DNA of 9,730 bases from Desulfobacteraceae bacterium (GCA_030597505.1 JAUVRS010000073.1:1-9730), one strand, 5' to 3'. Positions 1-7,640 are shown, counted from the first letter of the stretch. Notes: generated by a model from the letters alone, not told the origin. Numbers and translations: made by a program.

Positions 1-159
1 CCGCTTGAAACAAAGGATGGAGGTTCACAAAAAGAAGCCATTGAGATTGAAAAACCGGACACTTTGATTGAAAACGACCTATCGGCCAACAAATCAGAAA
101 CAGAGACAGACATGGCCAGTGATCCGCTTGAAACTGAGGATGAAGGCTCACAGGAAATG
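1..159 (+). repeat. In-frame imperfect direct repeat in the N-terminal extension of rpsA
   Basis: Bases 1-36 recur at 124-159 with about 28 of 36 matches, an offset of 123 bp (41 codons). Both copies read in the rpsA frame and encode related acidic peptides: PLETKDGGSQKE and PLETEDEGSQEM. Because the offset is a whole number of codons and the peptide similarity is kept, this looks like an old coding duplication. The first copy sits at the window edge, so the full repeat unit and copy number cannot be seen. Confidence 0.6.
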
Positions 160-2079
160 GATAATTTTGGAAAATTATACGAAGAAAGTCTCAAGAGCAT
201 CCAGGAGGGAGAGGTCGTTAAAGGGGAAATCGTCCAAATTGACAAGGAATATGTCCTGGTTGATATAGGATACAAGTCAGAGGGCCAAATACGTCTCCAT
301 GAATTTATAGACCCGGAAGGCAACTTGACGGCCAAGGTGGGGGACAAAATAGAGGTCCTTCTGGAAAGGAGAGAGGATGACGAGGGCACAATAAGACTCT
401 CCAAGGAAAAGGCCGCCAAAATGAAAGTATGGGATCAGATCAGGGAAATCTATGAAAACAACGGAACTATCAAGGGGACGATTATTTCCCGGGTCAAGGG
501 GGGGCTAGCAGTTGACGTCGGTCTTCAGGCTTTTTTGCCGGGGTCTCAGGTTGACCTGAGACCCATAAGGGATATGGATGCTCTGGTAGACACCGAGCAT
601 GAATTTAAAATCGTAAAATATAACAAACGGAGAGGTAATATCGTCCTCTCACGAAGAGCCATATTGGAGGCGGAGCGACTCTCCCTTCGGGAGCAGACCC
701 TCAGCCTGATTGAGGAAGGAAAGGTTCTTGAGGGTGTAGTCAAAAATATTACCGACTACGGATTGTTTATAGACCTTGGGGGTATCGACGGTCTTGTCCA
801 CATAACCGATATGTCATGGGGCAGGGTGGGACATCCCTCCGAAGTGTACCAGGTCGGAGACGAGATTTCAGTCAAAGTTTTAAATTTTGACCGGGAGAGA
901 GAGCGGGTATCCCTCGGTATCAAACAGCTGGCCTCTGACCCGTGGGGCAATGCCGAGGCCAAATACCCCATTGGCACACGGCTCACAGGGCGTGTGGTCA
1001 GTCTGACAGACTATGGGGCATTTGTGGAAGTGGAAGAGGGTGTGGAAGGACTGATCCATGTCTCAGAGATGTCCTGGACCAGGAAGATAAGACACCCGTC
1101 GCAGATTTTATCCGTAGGTGGTATGATCGATGCCATGGTCCTCAACATGGATGTTGCCAGGAAACGGATCTCTCTGGGTATGAAGCAAGTGGAACCGAAT
1201 CCATGGGATGTTATTGAAGAAAAATATCCCATGGGCACAACCATTGAGGGAAAGATAAAGAATATTACGGACTTTGGGGTTTTTATAGGTATTGATGAAG
1301 GGATAGACGGTCTGGTCCACATTTCCGATATCTCTTGGACCAAGCGGATAAAACACCCCTCAGAGATTTACAAAAAGGGCCACGAAGTCCAGGCGGTGGT
1401 CCTGAACATTGACAAGAATGATGAGCGTTTTTCACTGGGTATCAAACAGCTGACACCCGATCCATGGGATGAGATCCCCCAAAAATACAAATCGGGAACC
1501 CGGGTGACTGGCACTGTGACCAACGTGACAGACTTTGGGCTCTTCCTGGAATTGGAGGAGGGTATAGAAGGCCTCATCCATTTGTCGGAAATATCTGCGG
1601 ACAAACGGGGAAATCCCATGTCTCGATTTCAAGTAGATGATGTGATCCAGGCAAAAGTAATCAATATCTCCCGTAAAGACAAAAAGATCGGTCTTTCCAT
1701 ACGGAAGCTGGATGAAAGTAGCGAAAAAGATATCCTGAAAAGCTATTTGAATAGCGACCAGAAGGCCACATCAAACCTGGGTCAACTCTTAAAAGAAGAA
1801 ATGATGAACGCAGAGCGGAACGCCCTCTCCGCGGACTCTAAACCCAAAGAGGAATCAGGGGTGAAAGAGGCAGAAGAGGCCACGGGGGCTGAACCTGATG
1901 AACAACCCCTTGGGGGCGAGGAAACCCAGAGGTTGACGGCATCAACGGACGAAACTGAAGGGGTCGAGGCGATTGAGACATCAAAAATGAAAGGTGGAGA
2001 GGAAGCCCACACTGATGCCCCCGAAGAGGAAAAGTCAGGGGATTCAATTGATGAAACCACACATGTTTTCAAGGGCTAG
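1..2079 (+). CDS. rpsA: 30S ribosomal protein S1 (5' end probably outside the window)
   Basis: S1 binds mRNA on the 30S subunit and helps load leaders with weak Shine-Dalgarno sequences. Counting from a TTG at 64, six S1 (OB-fold) domains lie at about residues 49-116, 133-198, 219-287, 304-374, 391-461 and 478-548. Domains 3-6 carry repeated DYG/DFG...GL(V/I)H signatures and are joined by DPW/NPW linkers. Six domains is the usual proteobacterial number. A conserved-looking LGQLLKEEMM segment (572-581) precedes an acidic, low-complexity tail of about 90 residues. The frame is open from base 1, and the bases before TTG 64 show no ribosome-binding site. Other possible starts are ATG 112 and ATG 157; the latter has GAAGG ten bases upstream and would give the normal S1 N-terminus (MDNFGKLYEESLK). 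I favour an acidic N-terminal extension starting left of the window, because an in-frame repeat reaches base 1. The family call is near certain; the start is not. Confidence 0.95.
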   Translation, partial: PLETKDGGSQKEAIEIEKPDTLIENDLSANKSETETDMASDPLETEDEGSQEMDNFGKLYEESLKSIQEGEVVKGEIVQIDKEYVLVDIGYKSEGQIRLHEFIDPEGNLTAKVGDKIEVLLERREDDEGTIRLSKEKAAKMKVWDQIREIYENNGTIKGTIISRVKGGLAVDVGLQAFLPGSQVDLRPIRDMDALVDTEHEFKIVKYNKRRGNIVLSRRAILEAERLSLREQTLSLIEEGKVLEGVVKNITDYGLFIDLGGIDGLVHITDMSWGRVGHPSEVYQVGDEISVKVLNFDRERERVSLGIKQLASDPWGNAEAKYPIGTRLTGRVVSLTDYGAFVEVEEGVEGLIHVSEMSWTRKIRHPSQILSVGGMIDAMVLNMDVARKRISLGMKQVEPNPWDVIEEKYPMGTTIEGKIKNITDFGVFIGIDEGIDGLVHISDISWTKRIKHPSEIYKKGHEVQAVVLNIDKNDERFSLGIKQLTPDPWDEIPQKYKSGTRVTGTVTNVTDFGLFLELEEGIEGLIHLSEISADKRGNPMSRFQVDDVIQAKVINISRKDKKIGLSIRKLDESSEKDILKSYLNSDQKATSNLGQLLKEEMMNAERNALSADSKPKEESGVKEAEEATGAEPDEQPLGGEETQRLTASTDETEGVEAIETSKMKGGEEAHTDAPEEEKSGDSIDETTHVFKG

Positions 2080-2175
2080 AAAATGGGGGTGAATATTTTT
2101 TCTTTCCTTTGATCCCCTTGTTCAATTTCTGCCTCAGACCATCTTCCACAGGCCTCAACGCCCCCGAGTCAAGAC

Positions 2176-3138
2176 ATGGGAAAAAGAAAACATCCAATTT
2201 TGACAGTCTTTGTGATCCTCGGGGTCGTCGTTCTTTTGCTGGGAGGCACCATGATTCTCTTCCTGGAACTGTTGGAGCCCTCATCAAGTTTTTCATTCAA
2301 TGAAAAAATAGGGGTAATACCCATTGACGGCACCATCTCAAGTTCCCAAACAATCACATCACAACTCGTCAAGTTCAAAAAAGATGAAGATATAAAGGCG
2401 ATCATCCTGCGGATAAACTCGCCCGGTGGAGCGGTGGGGCCAACACAGGAAATCTATCGCGAAGTGAGGAAGACGCTCCCTGTCAAAAAAGTCATTGCGT
2501 CCATGTCAACCGTCGCTGCATCTGGCGGGTACTATGTGGCTGCCGCAGCAAACAAGATCATTGCCGCGCCAGGCACGATTACGGGTAGTATTGGCGTCAT
2601 CATGCAGTTTATACAACTGGAAGGTCTCCTTGATAAGATCGGGGTCCGGTTTGAGGTCCTAAAGAGCGGGGAATTTAAAGACATCGGTTCGCCGGATCGG
2701 AAGATGACTGAACGGGATCGGAAGATGCTGAACGAGTTGATACAGGATATCCAGGAGCAGTTTGTGAATGGGGTGGCCAAAGGCAGGAATATGCCCGTTG
2801 AAAAGGTTCGAAAGATCGCTGACGGCCGTGTCTTTTCAGGGGCCAGGGCCAAGGAACTGGGGCTCGTCGATGCCTTAGGTAATTTTCAGGATGCAGTGGA
2901 ACTTGCCAAGGAAATGGCGGGTATCAAAGGAGCGGTGACATTGGTCTATTCAAAAAAGAGCCGACTGAGACTGATGGATCTGTTGGTGGAAACAGCGGCA
3001 GAGTCTGTCAATAAATTCCTCCAAGGCATCAAGACCCGGATAGAGTATAGATGGAGTGGTCTACCGGGGCTTGGCCCCTCGCAGGTCGACCGGAGCATAG
3101 GTCTTTACGGGAGGGAAGGCGTAGATTCTGCGGGTTAG
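2176..3138 (+). CDS. sppA: Signal peptide peptidase SppA, short (36K-type) form
   Basis: This is a membrane-anchored serine protease of the S49 (ClpP-fold) family, which degrades signal peptides left in the membrane after protein export. The 320-residue length fits the short single-domain form rather than the E. coli double-domain enzyme. One N-terminal membrane anchor spans about residues 9-32. The Ser-Lys dyad is visible: Ser116 in AASGGYY and Lys168 in SGEFKDIGSP. Their spacing of 52 residues equals that of the Bacillus subtilis enzyme (S147/K199). The oxyanion-region NSPGG lies at 81-85 and TGSIGV at 136-141. The C-terminal twenty or so residues after PGLGPS are low in recognisable conservation and may be a lineage-specific tail. 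The ATG at 2176 has only a weak upstream GAG; no better start keeps the anchor. It follows rpsA by 96 bp without a convincing terminator, so co-transcription is possible. Its stop lies 4 bp from the convergent yciO stop. Confidence 0.93.
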   Translation: MGKRKHPILTVFVILGVVVLLLGGTMILFLELLEPSSSFSFNEKIGVIPIDGTISSSQTITSQLVKFKKDEDIKAIILRINSPGGAVGPTQEIYREVRKTLPVKKVIASMSTVAASGGYYVAAAANKIIAAPGTITGSIGVIMQFIQLEGLLDKIGVRFEVLKSGEFKDIGSPDRKMTERDRKMLNELIQDIQEQFVNGVAKGRNMPVEKVRKIADGRVFSGARAKELGLVDALGNFQDAVELAKEMAGIKGAVTLVYSKKSRLRLMDLLVETAAESVNKFLQGIKTRIEYRWSGLPGLGPSQVDRSIGLYGREGVDSAG

Positions 3139-3142
3139 CGTA

Positions 3143-3754
3143 TCAGAGAAAACTACTGACATCTCCTTTCCCCTCTCGCAGGATTTCAGGTATGTCATCA
3201 ACCAGCGAAACCACGCTTGAAGGGCTTTGGTTCAGCACCCCGCCATCAACAACAATATCGAGAAAAGGACCATAGGTTTCTTTTATGGATTGAGGGTCAT
3301 CATATCCGGCGCTTGTGCTTATGATGGGTCTGCCAAAGGTGCGGACAATATCAAGGCAGATCCTGTTGTTTGGGACCCTGATGCCCACTGTCTTCCTTTT
3401 GGTTAGCATGATTTTTGGCACCAGCCGGGTTCCCTCAAGGACAAAAGTATATGGTCCGGGCAAGTGCCGTTTCATTGTCTTATATGCATAGTTGGAAACA
3501 AGGGCGTACCGGCTTATCTCCTTAAGACTGTCACAGACAAAGGAAAAGGGTTTCTTGAGGGGACGGTTTTTTAGCTTATAGATGAGTTGAATTCCCTTTT
3601 TATTAAACAGGTCGCACCCTATTCCGTAAAAGGAGTCGGTTGGATAGGCTATCAGCCCCCCGTTCTCCAAAACATCACTGACGCGTCTAATAAGCCGCTG
3701 TTGAGGGTTATCCGGGTTGATGGAGATGAGTAGCGTTTTTTTGGGTCTGGTCAT
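3143..3754 (-). CDS. yciO: YciO-type member of the Sua5/YciO/YrdC family
   Basis: The 203-residue protein resembles E. coli YciO (206 residues) along its length, as recalled from memory: an NPDNPQQRLI opening (13-22), YPTDSFYGIGCD (37-48), PGPYTFVLEGT (99-109), a GIRVPNN segment (124-130) and an REGKGDV end (193-199). Family members TsaC and Sua5 make threonylcarbamoyl-AMP from threonine, bicarbonate and ATP for the tRNA t6A37 modification. The role of the YciO branch is less settled. Here the K-x-R motif of the active enzymes is kept (Lys62-Asn63-Arg64-Pro), but the STSAN motif reads STSAG (146-150), so the Asn is replaced by Gly. The protein also lacks the extra C-terminal Sua5 domain. It is the only minus-strand gene here. 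Its ATG abuts the ATG of the prepilin peptidase, so its promoter must lie inside that gene; a TATAAA-like box on the minus strand at about 3785-3780 is a weak candidate. Family call firm; threonylcarbamoylation activity undecided. Confidence 0.88.
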   Translation of the reverse strand: MTRPKKTLLISINPDNPQQRLIRRVSDVLENGGLIAYPTDSFYGIGCDLFNKKGIQLIYKLKNRPLKKPFSFVCDSLKEISRYALVSNYAYKTMKRHLPGPYTFVLEGTRLVPKIMLTKRKTVGIRVPNNRICLDIVRTFGRPIISTSAGYDDPQSIKETYGPFLDIVVDGGVLNQSPSSVVSLVDDIPEILREGKGDVSSFL

Positions 3755-4531
3755 ATGGAACTGAACTCGCTGATAGCCGTTTATATTTTCTTTGTTGGCT
3801 TGGCTTTGGGAAGTTTTATAAATGTATGTGTTTATCGCATCCCTTTAAGAAAATCAATCATTAAACCACCTTCCGCATGTCCGAAGTGTCGTAAAAGGAT
3901 AAGATTTTACGATAACATCCCTCTCGTAAGCTACTTGCTCCTGAGGGGCAGATGCAGGCACTGCCACGCTGCTATCTCATGGGAGTATCCCTTTGTGGAG
4001 GCAATGACAGGTCTTCTGTGCTTTGGGCTCTTTATCAAATACGGGTTTACCTTTCAATTTCTTGGCTTGCTTTTGTTTTCTGTGACGCTTGTGGTCATAA
4101 GTTTTGTTGATCTTCATCACAGGATCATCCCTGACGTTCTCTCGGTGTCCGGGATACCCGCGGGGTGGGCGTTCTCTTTTTTTACCGGTCACACGTTCTG
4201 GCTTGACTCCCTGATAGGCTCGGTTGCCGGCGGAGGAGCCCTTTTTCTTATAGCCTTTGTTTATGAACGCCTCACGGGCAGGGAAGGGAGGGGGGGCGGG
4301 GACATAAAACTTCTTGCCATGATCGGTGCATGGATGGGCTGGATCCCATTGCCCTTTATCGTACTGATATCCTCCTTCACAGGTGCCATCGTTGGGGGCA
4401 TGTTCATCCTGTTGGCTGGCAAAGGGGCCAGGTTCAGAATACCATTTGGACCATTTCTCTCCTTCGGTGCCCTCATCTATCTGTTTTTTGGCCTTAGGCT
4501 TACCAGTTGGTATTTTGGTCTTCTCCGTTAG
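3755..4531 (+). CDS. pilD: Type IV prepilin peptidase / N-methyltransferase (A24 family)
   Basis: This is an inner-membrane aspartic protease that cleaves the leader of type IV prepilins and type II secretion pseudopilins and methylates the new N-terminus. At 258 residues it has the normal two-part structure. The N-terminal part contains GLALGSFINVCVYRIP (15-30) and a zinc-binding tetracysteine set (Cys42, Cys45, Cys67, Cys70), followed by EYPFVEAMTG (77-86). The peptidase part holds the two catalytic aspartates: Asp119 in FVDLHHRIIPD and Asp183 in GGGDIK. Their spacing of 64 matches TcpJ of Vibrio cholerae (D125/D189). About seven or eight hydrophobic membrane segments are visible. The ATG at 3755 directly follows the divergent yciO ATG. 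The next in-frame start, TTG 3800, would cut the first membrane segment. No other pilus or secretion gene is in view, so the choice between pilD and gspO is open. The kinase gene follows after 12 bp. Confidence 0.94.
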   Translation: MELNSLIAVYIFFVGLALGSFINVCVYRIPLRKSIIKPPSACPKCRKRIRFYDNIPLVSYLLLRGRCRHCHAAISWEYPFVEAMTGLLCFGLFIKYGFTFQFLGLLLFSVTLVVISFVDLHHRIIPDVLSVSGIPAGWAFSFFTGHTFWLDSLIGSVAGGGALFLIAFVYERLTGREGRGGGDIKLLAMIGAWMGWIPLPFIVLISSFTGAIVGGMFILLAGKGARFRIPFGPFLSFGALIYLFFGLRLTSWYFGLLR

Positions 4532-4536
4532 GGAGG
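4532..4536 (+). promoter_or_regulatory. Ribosome-binding site that decides the kinase start
   Basis: The run GGGAGG at 4531-4536 overlaps the last base of the pilD stop codon. It lies seven bases before GTG 4544 but only one base before the alternative TTG 4538. Normal spacing therefore favours the GTG. Confidence 0.65.
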
Positions 4537-4543
4537 CTTGAAC

Positions 4544-6181
4544 GTGCGATTTTCGTTTTTTAGTTTGAGAACCGGGATTATGGCCTGTCTTGGCTTCCTG
4601 ATTGTGGTCGCCATGCTCCTTGTCAATGTGGTTATGCTGAAATTCGAAGAAAGGGACTTGGTGGAGGCCAAGCTCGAGACAGGGCGTCTTCTCTTACATG
4701 TGCTATCCCGTCAGGTGGGTAATAAAATCGGTAATGACCAGAAAGGATGGGATAAACTTATTTCAGACCGTGGTTTTAAAGAAGAGTTGAGACAATTGAT
4801 TCGGATAGGGGGGTTTTCAGATGCCCTTATTGTTGAAACCGGAGGCAATAAGGTTTATGACACCGGGCCATGGGTCACCGGGTTCCGGTCTGTAAAGGCC
4901 CCGAGTTCGTATGAGTCGACGGTTTCGGGAAAAAAGTCCGTGCCCACGGCGGGTGAGGCCGAAAAAAACGCGCTTGCGCTTTCAGCCAAAGTCCTGCAAA
5001 TCAGAAAATGGGCCTTTGATTTTTACGGGAGCAGTTGGGGCGTGATTTGGCCTGCTTATGAGAGGGTAAACATGTCTTTCCCCTTGTTTGTGAAGGGGCG
5101 TTTGATGGGTGCTGTTGCCATAAGCGGACACCTTGGCTCCTTGTATGCGAGCCTCCGGGAGTCACAAAAGACCATTCTTATCTATATCGCCCTCAATACG
5201 TTGATTCTTGTCCTCTTTGGGGTTTTTCTTCTTTCTCGTACGGTGATTAAACCGATTTATAAACTTTTGAGCATTACGGATCGATTCAAAGAGGGAGAGC
5301 CGCTTCCAACCTTTGGGGATTCTCCCCGGAATGAGATCGGGCAGCTGTTTCGCTCGCTTAATATGATGTTCAGACGTCTTGAAGAGAACAAAAAAGAGCT
5401 GAAAAAACACATTTTCTCGCTGGAAAAGGCGAACCAAGAGATCAAAAAGGCCCAGCGGGAAATTATCAGATCAGAAAAGGCGGCTTCGGTGGGGCGGCTG
5501 GCGACCGGAGTGGCCCATGAGATGGGCAACCCGATAGGGATTGTTCTGGGTTATTTGGAGTTGATCAAAGGAGAAGACCTTGAGGAGGGGGAAAGGAGAG
5601 ATTTCGAGGACCGCATTGAGTCGGAATTGATGCGTATCAATCGGATTATCAAACAACTCCTCGATTTTTCAAGGCCATCGACAGGCCAACGGACGACCGG
5701 TTCTATCCACCAAATGATTAGGGAAACGGTCAGTATCGTCAGACCTCAGCCCATGATGGCCCATATGAACATAGAAATGGCATTGGATGCGGCAAGGGAC
5801 ACGGTCTGGGCGGAATCCGATCAATTGAAACAGGTCTTCCTGAACATTATCATAAACAGTGCTGATGCTATGCAGGGGGACGAACCCTTGAATGACGTTC
5901 AGCTCCGGACACTGAACATCCGCACCCAGGACAAGGATGAATCAATTGAAATAAGGTTCAGAGACACGGGCAAGGGGATTCCGAAGAAAGAACTGAGTCA
6001 TATCTTTGATCCCTTTTTTACTACCAAAGAGCCGGGCAAGGGGACCGGTCTGGGGTTGTCCGTGTCCTGCAGGATTATTGAAGAAATGGGAGGTGACATC
6101 CGTGCCGAAAGTTTGTCCGGGGAAGGCACCACCGTTATTATTAATATCCCTCTCCAGCAAGAGGGAAAACCAGAGAATTGA
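4544..6181 (+). CDS. Membrane sensor histidine kinase (NtrB/AtoS-like catalytic core)
   Basis: This kinase should sense a signal outside the inner membrane and phosphorylate the adjacent regulator. From GTG 4544 it is 545 residues. Transmembrane segments lie at about 11-32 and 210-231, enclosing a periplasmic domain of about 175 residues. A HAMP-like linker (231-285) and a charged coiled coil (about 278-312) lead to the dimerisation domain. His325 in the H-box (VAHEMGNP) is the phosphoacceptor. The ATP-binding domain shows the N-box (Asn438 in NSADAM), G1 (Asp474 in RDTGKGIP), the F-box DPFFTTK and G2 (GTGLGL, 500-505), so the enzyme looks complete. The periplasmic part has the look of a PAS/Cache fold (DALIVETGGNKVYDTG), but no ligand can be named. 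The next gene starts 8 bp after its stop, as expected for a cognate pair. A TTG at 4538 would add two residues. It is not the six-transmembrane PilS type known from Pseudomonas. Confidence 0.93.
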   Translation: MRFSFFSLRTGIMACLGFLIVVAMLLVNVVMLKFEERDLVEAKLETGRLLLHVLSRQVGNKIGNDQKGWDKLISDRGFKEELRQLIRIGGFSDALIVETGGNKVYDTGPWVTGFRSVKAPSSYESTVSGKKSVPTAGEAEKNALALSAKVLQIRKWAFDFYGSSWGVIWPAYERVNMSFPLFVKGRLMGAVAISGHLGSLYASLRESQKTILIYIALNTLILVLFGVFLLSRTVIKPIYKLLSITDRFKEGEPLPTFGDSPRNEIGQLFRSLNMMFRRLEENKKELKKHIFSLEKANQEIKKAQREIIRSEKAASVGRLATGVAHEMGNPIGIVLGYLELIKGEDLEEGERRDFEDRIESELMRINRIIKQLLDFSRPSTGQRTTGSIHQMIRETVSIVRPQPMMAHMNIEMALDAARDTVWAESDQLKQVFLNIIINSADAMQGDEPLNDVQLRTLNIRTQDKDESIEIRFRDTGKGIPKKELSHIFDPFFTTKEPGKGTGLGLSVSCRIIEEMGGDIRAESLSGEGTTVIINIPLQQEGKPEN

Positions 6182-6183
6182 GG
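6180..6183 (+). promoter_or_regulatory. Ribosome-binding site that decides the regulator start
   Basis: GAGG at 6180-6183, overlapping the kinase stop codon, is six bases upstream of GTG 6190. The alternative TTG at 6178 has no such site and would add the residues MRCV before the receiver domain. The GTG start is preferred, leaving an 8-bp gap between kinase and regulator. Confidence 0.6.
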
Positions 6184-6189
6184 TGTGTT

Positions 6190-7569
6190 GTGGCTATTTC
6201 TCAACAAAGTGTCCTTATCATTGATGATGAAGAAAACATGCGCCACATGCTAAAGGCCATGTTAAGCAAGGCAGGCTACGCTGTTGAGAGCGCGTCTGAC
6301 GGTGTCGAGGGTCTTCTGAAAATGGAGGGCTCCGATTACGGTTTTATCCTTTGCGATATCAAGATGCCTCGTATGGGAGGGATGGATTTCCTGAAAGCAG
6401 CAAAAGAGAAATATTCCCATAAGACCTTTATCATGATGTCGGCTTACGGTAGCGTGGAAACGGCGCTTGAGGCAATGAAGGAGGGGGCTTATGACTATAT
6501 ATCCAAACCCTTCAAAAAAGATGAGGTTCTCTTGACGCTGAAAAAGGCTGAGGAAAGGGAAGGGTTGAGGAAGGAAAATCTAACGCTCAAGACCAGGATC
6601 AATAATTTCGAGAAAAGATACTCCTTTGACAATGTAATCGCTCGAAGCGAGGCAATGGCCAAGGTCTTCGATCTTGTGAGCAAGGTGGCTGAACATAAGA
6701 CCACGGTGATCATTACCGGTGAGAGCGGAACTGGAAAAGAATTGACCGCGAAGGCCATACACCGTAACAGCCCCAGGGCATCAGAGCCCCTGGTGAGCAT
6801 AAATTGCGGGGGGATTCCGGAAAACCTCCTTGAAAGCGAGTTCTTTGGTTATAAAAAGGGGGCCTTTACAGATGCGGTCAAGGACAAACCCGGTCGGTTT
6901 GTGGAGGCAGACGGCGGTTCTATTTTTCTGGATGAAATCGGTGAATTGCCAATATCTCTTCAAGTAAAACTTTTACGTGTTCTGCAGGAAGAAGAGGTAA
7001 CCCCTCTGGGTGGAGTTGGATCGGAGAAAATCAATGTCAGGGTTATCACGGCCACATCAAGGGACCTTGATAAGATGGTGAGAGAAGGAAAATTTCGAGA
7101 AGATCTCTTTTACCGCGTTAACGTGATGCGTATTCATATCCCCCCCCTCAGGGAGAGAAAGGGGGAGATCCCGGGTCTTATGGGCCATTTCTTAGAGACC
7201 GTTAACAAAATGCTGAAAAAAAACCTTCAAGGACCTACTTCTGAAACAGTCTCCATCCTCATGGATTACTCCTGGCCCGGAAACGTGAGAGAACTGGAGA
7301 ATGTTATTGAGAGGGCTGTATTGCTTGCAGCAGGACAATTGATTACGCCGGCGGAACTCCCTTCCAGCTTGACACGGACCAAAACCACCGCCTCGTATTT
7401 TGCCCCAGAAGACACCTTGTCTATCAAAAAGGCCTCCAAGGTGCTTCATCGGATCCTTATAGAAAGGGCACTTAAAGAGACGGGGGGCAATAAGACACAG
7501 GCGGCCAAGCTCCTGGAGATAAGCAGGCCCATCTTGCTATCAAAAATCAAGGAATATGCTATTGGGTAA
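6190..7569 (+). CDS. Sigma-54-dependent response regulator (NtrC family)
   Basis: This protein is a receiver-AAA+-DNA-binding activator that opens sigma-54 RNA polymerase complexes when phosphorylated. From GTG 6190 it is 459 residues, the usual length. The receiver (about 7-120) has Asp12/Asp13, phosphoacceptor Asp56, Ser84 and Lys106. The AAA+ domain (about 147-385) has Walker A GESGTGKE (177-184), Walker B IFLDEIGEL (245-253) and FREDLFYRVNV (302-312). The sigma-54-contact loop reads GAFTDA (224-229) where GAFTGA is the consensus. The C-terminal Fis-type helix-turn-helix (about 418-457) contains NKTQAAKLLEIS and ends KIKEYAIG. Its partner is almost certainly the kinase 8 bp upstream. Targets are unknown; the nearby prepilin peptidase makes pilus or secretion genes a reasonable guess, in the manner of PilR. 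No clear -24/-12 promoter was spotted by eye in the window. Confidence 0.95.
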   Translation: MAISQQSVLIIDDEENMRHMLKAMLSKAGYAVESASDGVEGLLKMEGSDYGFILCDIKMPRMGGMDFLKAAKEKYSHKTFIMMSAYGSVETALEAMKEGAYDYISKPFKKDEVLLTLKKAEEREGLRKENLTLKTRINNFEKRYSFDNVIARSEAMAKVFDLVSKVAEHKTTVIITGESGTGKELTAKAIHRNSPRASEPLVSINCGGIPENLLESEFFGYKKGAFTDAVKDKPGRFVEADGGSIFLDEIGELPISLQVKLLRVLQEEEVTPLGGVGSEKINVRVITATSRDLDKMVREGKFREDLFYRVNVMRIHIPPLRERKGEIPGLMGHFLETVNKMLKKNLQGPTSETVSILMDYSWPGNVRELENVIERAVLLAAGQLITPAELPSSLTRTKTTASYFAPEDTLSIKKASKVLHRILIERALKETGGNKTQAAKLLEISRPILLSKIKEYAIG

Positions 7570-7611
7570 CCAACATAGCGTGTTTCGGCGGCCAAATCTG
7601 AAAATCCATGG

Positions 7612-7640
7612 TTGACACAGACCAGGTTTTTCAAGATCCT
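7612..7640 (+). promoter_or_regulatory. Possible sigma-70 promoter upstream of the phosphofructokinase gene
   Basis: A perfect -35 hexamer, TTGACA (7612-7617), is followed after 17 bases by GATCCT (7635-7640). The latter matches only three of six -10 positions, although these include the important second and last ones. The site lies in the 123-bp gap before pfk, about 50 bases from its ATG, and would let pfk be transcribed apart from the two-component genes. No convincing terminator was found in this gap. Confidence 0.35.

Noticed and set aside
1011..1343. Minus-strand frames of up to 110 residues inside rpsA
   Set aside because: They mirror the repeated S1 domains on the opposite strand. 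They have no ribosome-binding sites and only echo the internal repeats.
2084..2116. GGGGGT...ATCCCC inverted repeat after the rpsA stop, with a T-rich run inside the loop
   Set aside because: The loop is about 21 bases, one pair is G-T, and the T-run lies within the loop instead of after the stem, so it does not fit an intrinsic terminator.
2109..2137. TTGATC as a possible -35 element upstream of sppA
   Set aside because: No -10-like hexamer occurs at 16-18 bases downstream.
3780..3785. TATAAA-like -10 box on the minus strand ahead of yciO
   Set aside because: No matching -35 hexamer is present at 16-18 bases, and the box lies within pilD coding sequence, so it is too weak to list as a promoter.
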